6,068 nt of DNA from Phycisphaerales bacterium (lineage in GTDB: Bacteria; Planctomycetota; Phycisphaerae; Phycisphaerales; UBA1924), in the NCBI GenBank assembly GCA_016764015.1, contig JAESSR010000241.1, forward strand, positions 1 through 6,068, in the 5' to 3' direction. A program made the translations under genes and the position numbers. Each line of letters starts with the position of its first letter. The stretch's first letter is position 1. The notes under the pieces are model-generated. The model saw only the letters and a program-made list of their open reading frames with translations, searched no databases and was not told where the DNA came from. Of this stretch, positions 1-6,068 are shown piece by piece.

Positions 1-1
1 C

Positions 2-1558
<1,557 letters not shown>

Positions 1559-1581
1559 AGGCATTTGCTTTGAAACTATTG

Positions 1582-1614
1582 AAAACGCCCGGTCATTTGA
1601 TCGGGCGTTTTTTT
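1582..1614 (+). terminator. Intrinsic terminator after atpD, probably bidirectional
   Basis: AAAACGCCCG (1582-1591) pairs with CGGGCGTTTT (1602-1611). The stem extends inward by GTC/GAT (one G-T pair) to a four-base loop ATTT, giving about 13 pairs, and a run of seven T ends at 1614. It starts 23 bases after the atpD stop. Read on the minus strand the same hairpin ends in TTTT, 27 bases beyond the stop of the convergent BLUF gene, so it could serve both genes. Confidence 0.9.
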
Positions 1615-1637
1615 ATCAACTGAGTTGAAGTGCTGGA

Positions 1638-2075
1638 TTATGCTGCTTCAGCTTTTTTAGCAAACTGTTCATGAAACTGCTTGAGCATTTGAAGTGCCGC
1701 AGCTGGTGTAGAACTTGGATCTGCGAGTGCCTGCTCGCCGAGCATTTTCAGCGTGGAAAGATCGTTTGATCCCATTTCATTGGCTTCGAGCACACCCATT
1801 TTCCATGACTGGAACTGGTTTTTCTTGAGTGTGGAGAAGAGGAGCACTTCTGGTTCTTCGACGAACTCGCTGCTTGAGACAGCATCGAGGGATGCTTCAA
1901 GGATGGCGTATTCGCCTTCCATGATCTCGAAGAGCTGTTTACCTGCGATCATCATCATGCCTGTGATGCGGTTCTTGGCATGATGTCGAGTATTGGTGTC
2001 TTTAAACTGGTGCAAATCACCGTCGCTGGTGTCTGGGCTCAAACTCGCGGTGTATACAAGGCATGCTAAGGGCAT
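1638..2075 (-). CDS. BLUF-domain protein with altered flavin-site residues
   Basis: This 145-residue protein is nearly all one BLUF domain (flavin-based blue-light sensor, ferredoxin-like fold) followed by a helical tail, as in short PixD-type proteins. The start at 2075 is set by AGGAAGG seven bases upstream and by the usual BLUF opening, MPLACLVYTAS; an ATG at 2159 would add 28 unrelated residues. Numbering matches cyanobacterial PixD: Tyr8, Trp91 and Met93 are present, and ITG (37-39) and EGE (53-55) are conserved. However, the Asn pair at 31-32 is His-His, and the photocycle Gln at 50 is Glu (LFEIMEG where LFLQVLEG-like sequence is normal). The fold assignment is strong; light sensing is uncertain because those residues hold the flavin and drive the photocycle. 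No output domain is attached, so any signal must pass through a partner. It lies convergent to atpD and downstream of the Nudix gene. Confidence 0.85.
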   Translation of the reverse strand: MPLACLVYTASLSPDTSDGDLHQFKDTNTRHHAKNRITGMMMIAGKQLFEIMEGEYAILEASLDAVSSSEFVEEPEVLLFSTLKKNQFQSWKMGVLEANEMGSNDLSTLKMLGEQALADPSSTPAAALQMLKQFHEQFAKKAEAA

Positions 2076-2082
2076 TCTATAT

Positions 2083-2089
2083 CCTTCCT
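2083..2089 (-). promoter_or_regulatory. Ribosome binding site of the BLUF gene
   Basis: On the minus strand AGGAAGG lies seven bases before the ATG at 2075. This strong site supports the short form of the protein over the longer reading frame beginning at 2159. Confidence 0.8.
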
Positions 2090-2208
2090 CATACTCCCAG
2101 ATCGACATCATGGAGGATGCGATCTGGGTTGTAATAGTCATATCGTCGATATCAGCCAATCACTCAACAGCATGCGTATGACTTGCAAGGATATCGATGG
2201 ATAGTACC

Positions 2209-2236
2209 AGTATACCACTGAAAAAAGTGGTGAGAA
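2209..2236 (-). promoter_or_regulatory. Candidate sigma-70-type promoter for the BLUF gene
   Basis: On the minus strand TTCTCA (2236-2231, four of six bases of the -35 consensus) is followed after 16 bases by TATACT (2214-2209, five of six bases of the -10 consensus). Transcription would begin near 2202, leaving a leader of about 125 bases before the BLUF start. The spacer is almost wholly taken up by an inverted repeat, which would fit repressor control. Prediction by eye only. Confidence 0.4.
2214..2231. repeat. Inverted repeat inside the BLUF promoter spacer
   Basis: ACCACT (2214-2219) and AGTGGT (2226-2231) form a perfect six-base inverted repeat around GAAAAA. No T run follows on either strand, so it is a poor terminator. 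Its place between the -10 and -35 candidates makes an operator possible; that role is inferred. Confidence 0.45.
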
Positions 2237-2247
2237 TATGACGCCCG

Positions 2248-2261
2248 CTCGATGGATCGAG
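2248..2261. repeat. Short palindrome upstream of the BLUF promoter
   Basis: CTCGAT and ATCGAG, separated by GG, form a 14-base palindrome about 12 bases upstream of the candidate -35 box. It could be a protein-binding site or chance; the region is rich in ATCGA words, which lowers its significance. Confidence 0.3.
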
Positions 2262-2298
2262 TTATCGGCCAAGAATCCACTCTGTATCTAAACTGAAT

Positions 2299-2874
2299 CT
2301 AGATCGAGGTTGTTGGTGTTTCTTGATCGACCGTCCAGATGATTTTATCCCCGCGGCAATCAATGTGAATGCTGAAGAATCCGGGAGTTCCATTTGGGCC
2401 AGATGCTGCGTGCTTGTTAATCATCGGCCAGATGATTTTGCGATCAGTCTCAGGCTGGGGAAGAGAATCGATCTCATCGGGGTGATGCCATCCCAACTCG
2501 CCCTCATCCATATGCCCGTCGATCACTTCAACCGGGACCATAACACGGTAGTAGAACATGAGCCAGTGGGTCTGATTTTCAAATGCGGTCTCGGCGATCA
2601 GCCCCCCGAAATACAGGTCTGAGAGCTCGACATCAATCCCTGCTTCTTCTTTGATCTCTCGTTGGGCGCATTGGGCTGGAGATTCACCGATGTGCATCTC
2701 GAGCTTGCCTCCGATCGGTGAGTACAAGCCTTTGTTGGGAGATTTATTCCGATGGAGCAGCAGGATCCGACCGTCCTTATCACGCAGATCGCACAAGCAC
2801 GCGATCTTATAAGGCAGACCGGCGTTGGCAGGGTCCTCGGTCATTCCAGGCAAGATATTGGCAGCATCACTCAT
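2299..2874 (-). CDS. Nudix hydrolase
   Basis: Nudix enzymes cleave nucleoside diphosphates linked to another group (oxidised dNTPs, ADP-ribose, NADH, dinucleoside polyphosphates and others); the substrate here cannot be named. The protein is 191 residues from the ATG at 2874. The domain begins near residue 22 (YKIACLCDL). The Nudix box spans 55-80: the glycines and GKLE at 55-59, GES at 63-65 and REIKEEAGI at 72-80, with the metal-binding Glu residues 76 and 77. Between the first conserved Gly (56) and the Glu at 64 there are seven residues rather than the usual five. A C-terminal extension (about 145-191, containing GFFSIHIDCRG) follows. There is no good ribosome binding site; a TTG at 2880 or an ATG at 2844 are alternative starts. 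The gene begins 39 bases after the chemotaxis-type gene in the same direction, so it may be co-transcribed with it, though no functional link is evident. Confidence 0.88.
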   Translation of the reverse strand: MSDAANILPGMTEDPANAGLPYKIACLCDLRDKDGRILLLHRNKSPNKGLYSPIGGKLEMHIGESPAQCAQREIKEEAGIDVELSDLYFGGLIAETAFENQTHWLMFYYRVMVPVEVIDGHMDEGELGWHHPDEIDSLPQPETDRKIIWPMINKHAASGPNGTPGFFSIHIDCRGDKIIWTVDQETPTTSI

Positions 2875-2913
2875 ACGCAACGGTAGGCGCAGCGATCACA
2901 CTATTGGGTATGC

Positions 2914-3627
2914 TTATTCATCAGCATTTGATTGAACAACCTGGCGATCGAGCACGCTGAGAATCCGTTCAATCGATGATACGGTTTGCGATGATACTTC
3001 CTGAATCGCGACGACATTGATCTGGATGTCCTTCGTCACCTTGCTTGATTGGTTCGCCAGCTTGCTGACTTCCCCTGCGACGACAGCGAATCCACGCCCG
3101 GCTTCCCCAGCTCTGGCGGCTTCGATCGTCGCGTTGAGTGCCAGCAGATTTGTCCGTTTGGCGATCGAGCTGATGACTCCGAACATCTGTTCGATATCCG
3201 TTGTGGTCTTCGTGAGCAATCCAGAAACTTCTTTGGCGGTGGTGATGTCATCGATCAGCTCATCTCGTTCTGACTGGGCTTGCTTGAGTTCTGTCGCGTC
3301 GCCGTCCATCTGCTCGGTTGCTTCGTTGATGGTCTGGGCGGTCTGTTTGAATGAACCAAGGAATCCATGAGGGAGAACTCGGCGGAAGTATTTCCCTTCC
3401 GATGCAAACGAGAGCGAAGCACCGGCCTCACGCACAAACGCATCGGTCATATCGAGCATGTGATTGATCGCATGGAGCATTGGTGCGAGCTCTGATGCGT
3501 CATCGATGTTGAGCAGTCGAGCCTCAAGATCGCCTTTGGCTGCGCGCTTGCAAACCTCTGTTGCCTCGCTGATCCACTTGCTCTGAGCAGCCGTTGTCGT
3601 TGGTGTTTGATAGTCGAGTGTGCTCAC
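2914..3627 (-). CDS. Soluble methyl-accepting chemotaxis-type signalling protein
   Basis: The 237-residue protein has no signal peptide or membrane segment. Residues 22-107 resemble the HAMP-type linker found after PAS domains in soluble receptors (KGDLEARL, then [14 protein letters not shown] and GKYFRR, ending INEATEQM). Residues 110-235 form the long coiled-coil hairpin of chemoreceptors; its tip, [18 protein letters not shown] (158-175) and [11 protein letters not shown] (177-187), is the part that contacts CheA and CheW and is well conserved. Both arms are short, and there is no C-terminal methylation-enzyme docking pentapeptide. Translation starts at a GTG at 3627 preceded by GGGAG six bases upstream. 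The sensor domain usually fused to this architecture is absent, but a PAS protein is encoded 45 bases upstream in the same direction, so the two probably act as a split receptor. Whether it controls motility or another output cannot be judged here. Confidence 0.92.
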   Translation of the reverse strand: MSTLDYQTPTTTAAQSKWISEATEVCKRAAKGDLEARLLNIDDASELAPMLHAINHMLDMTDAFVREAGASLSFASEGKYFRRVLPHGFLGSFKQTAQTINEATEQMDGDATELKQAQSERDELIDDITTAKEVSGLLTKTTTDIEQMFGVISSIAKRTNLLALNATIEAARAGEAGRGFAVVAGEVSKLANQSSKVTKDIQINVVAIQEVSSQTVSSIERILSVLDRQVVQSNADE

Positions 3628-3633
3628 GAGAGT

Positions 3634-3638
3634 CTCCC
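3634..3638 (-). promoter_or_regulatory. Ribosome binding site deciding a GTG start
   Basis: On the minus strand GGGAG lies six bases before the GTG at 3627. No ATG in this frame lies nearby, so the site supports GTG as the start of the chemotaxis-type gene. Confidence 0.7.
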
Positions 3639-3672
3639 ATAGATGTTCGTATGGTTTGTTGTGAATGGATAT

Positions 3673-4200
3673 TTAGGCGCAGAGTTTAAAAATCAGCTCG
3701 TCGTAGCTCAACTCCATTGATTCGAGCTTCTCCACAAGCACCGGCAGCGATGCCTGCCATTGTTCGCGTGGGGTGTGGTATTTCGATTCGATCGCAAGCA
3801 ACTCGGCATACAACGGCTTAATGACCTCGAGTGCTGATTGGTTCGGCACGCGTCGGCTCGAGTGGTATCCGATGATTCTGCCATTGCTATCAATCGTTGG
3901 AGTCACATGAGCGAACACCCAGTAGTGATCCCCGTTCTTGCAACGGTTGATGACATACGCAAACACTTCGTGATTGGCTGCGATGCGTTCCCAAAGAAAA
4001 CGGAACACACACCGAGGCATATCGGGATGCCGGATGAGGTTGTGTGCCTTGCCGAGCACTTCAGTTTCTTCATACAACGCAACGCGTAAGAACACCTCAT
4101 TGGCGTAGGTGATGCGACCTTTGGTGTCGGTTTTCGAGACGATCAGTTCATCCTCTTCGAAGAACTGCTCGTTGCCGGTCAATGAATTGGTGTTGCTCAT
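3673..4200 (-). CDS. Aer-like PAS-domain sensor protein
   Basis: The 175-residue soluble protein is essentially one PAS domain (about 18-120) plus a helical tail. It matches the PAS domain of E. coli Aer, the FAD-binding redox and aerotaxis sensor, without gaps from residue 34 to 94 when started at the ATG at 4200. Asn34, Arg57, His58, Asp60, Phe66 and Asn85 all fall at the Aer positions, and HPDMP and KNGDHYW are identical. These include the residues Aer needs to bind FAD, so FAD binding is a reasonable inference. Aer Trp79 is Val here. The tail keeps the PLY motif found just after the Aer PAS domain (IKPLYAELLAIE, 128-139), then diverges. Aer continues into HAMP and signalling domains; here those lie in the next gene, as in the CetB/CetA pair. 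The ribosome binding site is weak; an in-frame GTG at 4224 is an alternative start but falls inside a palindrome. Confidence 0.93.
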   Translation of the reverse strand: MSNTNSLTGNEQFFEEDELIVSKTDTKGRITYANEVFLRVALYEETEVLGKAHNLIRHPDMPRCVFRFLWERIAANHEVFAYVINRCKNGDHYWVFAHVTPTIDSNGRIIGYHSSRRVPNQSALEVIKPLYAELLAIESKYHTPREQWQASLPVLVEKLESMELSYDELIFKLCA

Positions 4201-4214
4201 GGCGTGTGTTTCCA

Positions 4215-4230
4215 ATCTGTGCACACAGAT
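4215..4230. repeat. 16-base palindrome before the PAS gene
   Basis: ATCTGTG (4215-4221) and CACAGAT (4224-4230) form a perfect inverted repeat around CA. The palindrome ends 14 bases before the PAS start codon. Its size and symmetry suit a dimeric regulator, but a role in translation as an RNA hairpin is also possible. Confidence 0.55.
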
Positions 4231-4250
4231 GTTGAACTGTTAGTCTACTG

Positions 4251-4266
4251 TGCAATCGACAAGCCC
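4251..4266 (-). promoter_or_regulatory. Weak sigma-54-like promoter candidate for the PAS gene
   Basis: On the minus strand GGGCTTG, four bases, TTGCA resembles the sigma-54 consensus TGGCACG, four bases, TTGCA. The invariant GG and GC are 10 bases apart as required, but three of the seven bases in the -24 half differ. Transcription would start near 4240, just before the 16-base palindrome. No convincing sigma-70 pair was seen in the same gap. Confidence 0.22.
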
Positions 4267-4315
4267 AAGGTCCGAGTTGATGAAACTTGGAGATTCTTAT
4301 CCGAATAGAGACTAT

Positions 4316-4341
4316 GAAAAATATCCCCCGAAAGCGGGGGC
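4316..4341 (-). terminator. Intrinsic terminator after the DUF1330-like gene
   Basis: CCCCCG (4325-4330) pairs with CGGGGG (4335-4340) around the loop AAAG. On the minus strand the stem is followed by ATATTTTT. It lies about 35 bases after the stop of the DUF1330-like gene and separates that transcript from the PAS gene. Confidence 0.8.
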
Positions 4342-4375
4342 GATTCGTCTGGGTTTGAAACAGGATCAACCTGTA

Positions 4376-4714
4376 TTATGTGTGATACTGAGCAATTTGC
4401 TGTACTGAGCGGACAGCTTGATCAAAGTGAGCAGCGCGGACCGCTTTGTATGCTTCATCGGCAAAGAACTTTTCTTTCGATACCTGGTCGGGGAATGAGA
4501 GGATAAACACCCGGTTGAAGGGGTCGTCTGCTTCGCCTTTGAGCATCTCGCTTACTCGAAAATCGAAGCGGAAGTATCCGCCGAAGGAATCGAGGATCGG
4601 GGTCATTCCTGCACGGTACTGGTCATAGCTATTGTCGTCGATGACATGGAGCCCGATGAGGAGTTCAAAGCGTGTCGTGCTCTTCGTTTTGGATTGGTTG
4701 CTCATGGTCATCAT
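4376..4714 (-). CDS. DUF1330-like small protein
   Basis: This 112-residue protein resembles the DUF1330 family, a ferredoxin-like alpha/beta barrel fold of about 95 residues related to small dimeric barrel proteins; no reaction is established. Seen here are a strand FELLIGLHVID, then YDQYRAGMTPILDSFGGYFRFDF (about 31-53, the family's Y-x-x-Y-R and G-G elements), a second strand RVFILSFPD, and a helix with FFADEAYKAVRAAHF, corresponding to the W/F-x-x-x-x-Y segment of the family. It is cytoplasmic with no signal peptide. The start is uncertain: ATG codons at 4714, 4711 and 4705 are all possible, with AGAAG about 12 bases before 4714 giving it a slight edge. The gene starts inside the 3' end of the methyltransferase gene in another frame, suggesting translational coupling, and ends before a terminator. 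Confidence 0.8.
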   Translation of the reverse strand: MMTMSNQSKTKSTTRFELLIGLHVIDDNSYDQYRAGMTPILDSFGGYFRFDFRVSEMLKGEADDPFNRVFILSFPDQVSKEKFFADEAYKAVRAAHFDQAVRSVQQIAQYHT

Positions 4715-6029
4715 ACGATTTGGTTTCTTCTGGGTTCGTCGATTCAACTGATTCAGTCAATTCTAACGGCTCCGATGATTCCAAAGAAGATTGAATCAGA
4801 TGTTCTTCGTTCATCTGCTCATTGAGCTCTTCGTCTTCGAATGCTTTGGATGCTTTTCGTGACCCGTCGTAGAGCTCGTAGCTCAAGAGTCGGCATTCGA
4901 TCTGGGCGTTGAAGAAGACTTGGCGGGCGGCTGTTTTGAGCCCTATCTCGTGGGAGAGTTCTCGGGAGCCGGTGAAGACATGCCCGATGTAGCCCTTGCA
5001 TCGGGTCTTGAAGAAATCGCCGATGTCGGAGTAGGTTTCTTTGAGCGAATCGGACTCGCCTAGGCGCAGCCCGTACTCTGGATTCAAGATCACATGTCCG
5101 GTTTCACCGTCGGCAAGTTTGGGAATTTCAGTATCGGTGAAATCGCAGGCTTCGAAGTCAATCAGATGATCGACGCCCGCGGTGAGCGCGTTTTTCTTGG
5201 CGGCAACGATCGCGCGTGGATTATTGTCCGTCGCGATGATCGGCATTGGGTCTTTGAGCACCGGCTTGGACTTGCGGGCCTCGCGGCGCATTTCTAAATA
5301 GGACTCGTCAAGATCGAGCATCGTGTGCAAACAGCTTGCGTTAGATCGAAGCAAACCCGGTGCTCTGCCTGATGCGATCAGCGCGGCTTCAATAGCGAGT
5401 GTGCCCGACCCGCACATCGGGTTGATAAGTGGTGTGGTGCCGTCGTATCCCATGCCCATCAATACAGCGGCGGCGAGTGTCTCGCGCATCGGCGCATCGT
5501 GAGGCATCTTGCGGTATCCACGATCGGACATGCGTACGCCGTTGGTGTTGAGATATATCCACGCGCGATCGTTTTTCCACACGAGATGGATGACCACGCA
5601 CGAACGGTCCGGCCCGGTGTCTGGTCGCGTGCCGGTTTTGGCGTTGATGCGATCGACGATCATGTCCTTGAGCACCAGGTTTGGATACATGGTGTTGTCG
5701 ATCGAGTGATGATCGATGTTTGAAGTAATCGTGAAGTAGGAATCGTTGGGGATGAGTTCTTCCCATGGGAAGGCGCTTGCCTCTTTGGCGAGCGCATTGA
5801 GCGACGGGCATCGGAACCGGGTCAGCAGCCAGAAGGTATGCTGAGCGGTATGCAGGTGAAGATTGAGTCGCAGACAATCTTCGAGTGTTGCGCCGATATG
5901 CACCGCGACATGATCCTCTTCTTGGATCTCGTAGCCGAGCGCTTCGACCTCGCGCCGGAGGAAGGGTGTGATGTGCTCGGCACAGGTGATGCGTGTGAGT
6001 CGTTTTTTGAGTGGGTCGAGTTGTGACAT
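4665..6029 (-). CDS. THUMP-domain RlmL-like RNA methyltransferase
   Basis: The 454-residue protein has an N-terminal THUMP RNA-binding region (about 45-155) and a Rossmann-type UPF0020 methyltransferase domain (about 165-390). It resembles the RlmL half of E. coli RlmKL and Bacillus YpsC; RlmL makes N2-methylguanosine at 23S rRNA position 2445. Visible elements are GYRKMPHDAPMRETLAAA (171-188), the S-adenosylmethionine loop NPMCGSGT (203-210), and DNNPRA (268-273). The catalytic motif, normally NPPYG, is NPEYG (316-320). No RlmK domain follows; instead there is an acidic low-complexity tail (about 397-454). The start at 6029 is chosen because the family's N-terminus begins soon after it; an in-frame ATG at 6062 close to the window edge would add 11 residues, and neither has a clear ribosome binding site. 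The family is sure; the exact rRNA target is inferred, and the altered motif leaves activity open. Confidence 0.9.
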   Translation of the reverse strand: MSQLDPLKKRLTRITCAEHITPFLRREVEALGYEIQEEDHVAVHIGATLEDCLRLNLHLHTAQHTFWLLTRFRCPSLNALAKEASAFPWEELIPNDSYFTITSNIDHHSIDNTMYPNLVLKDMIVDRINAKTGTRPDTGPDRSCVVIHLVWKNDRAWIYLNTNGVRMSDRGYRKMPHDAPMRETLAAAVLMGMGYDGTTPLINPMCGSGTLAIEAALIASGRAPGLLRSNASCLHTMLDLDESYLEMRREARKSKPVLKDPMPIIATDNNPRAIVAAKKNALTAGVDHLIDFEACDFTDTEIPKLADGETGHVILNPEYGLRLGESDSLKETYSDIGDFFKTRCKGYIGHVFTGSRELSHEIGLKTAARQVFFNAQIECRLLSYELYDGSRKASKAFEDEELNEQMNEEHLIQSSLESSEPLELTESVESTNPEETKSYDDHEQPIQNEEHDTL

Positions 6030-6068
6030 GGTACGGGAAGGATAGTGCGGCTGGGCACACATTGCGTC

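Noticed and set aside
2076..2159. Longer form of the BLUF protein starting at 2159
   Set aside because: The extra 28 residues lie before the normal BLUF start and contain the strong ribosome binding site for the inner ATG, so they are most likely untranslated leader.
2160..2298. Terminator for the Nudix gene
   Set aside because: No hairpin followed by a T run was found on the minus strand; the inverted repeats present lack one, so read-through toward the BLUF gene cannot be excluded.
5389..6060. Long minus-strand reading frame of 223 codons
   Set aside because: It is rich in Arg, His and Pro, shows no domain, and lies entirely within the methyltransferase gene in another frame.

Overview
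The window carries one plus-strand gene, atpD, followed by a block of six minus-strand genes. Base composition is moderate, a little over half GC by eye. The AtpD sequence (GERTREGND followed by LW, plus an insert of about nine residues after that motif) and the mix of short soluble sensor proteins suggest an environmental, possibly marine, bacterium. Planctomycetes, perhaps Phycisphaerae, is my tentative guess from protein flavour only; nothing in the window proves it.

Layout. 1-109: no gene end is visible, only a ribosome binding site at the right edge. 110-1558 (+): atpD, the F1 ATP synthase beta subunit, closed by a strong hairpin terminator at 1582-1614 that probably also stops the convergent minus-strand gene. 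No atpC follows it. 1638-2075 (-): a short BLUF-type flavin protein whose usual flavin-contacting Asn and Gln residues are replaced. 2076-2298: upstream region of that gene with a promoter candidate and two inverted repeats. 2299-2874 (-): a Nudix hydrolase with a slightly enlarged Nudix box. 2914-3627 (-): a membrane-free methyl-accepting chemotaxis-type signalling protein. 3673-4200 (-): a stand-alone PAS protein that aligns without gaps to the FAD-binding PAS domain of E. coli Aer. 4201-4375: a palindrome, a weak sigma-54-like promoter candidate and a terminator. 4376-4714 (-): a small DUF1330-like protein. 4665-6029 (-): a THUMP-containing, RlmL-like RNA methyltransferase with an acidic tail; its last 50 bases overlap the DUF1330-like gene.

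How the genes fit together. The minus strand probably forms two or three transcription units: methyltransferase plus DUF1330-like gene, ending at the 4316-4341 hairpin; PAS, chemotaxis-type protein and Nudix with gaps of 45 and 39 bases; and the BLUF gene, which seems to have its own promoter. The most interesting part is 1638-4200. It looks like a split, soluble Aer-type redox or oxygen sensing pair (comparable in logic to CetA/CetB of Campylobacter) beside an atypical blue-light-sensor fold. No chemotaxis kinase, coupling protein, flagellar gene, transposase, RNA gene or CRISPR array is visible. No stretch longer than about 225 bases lacks a gene.
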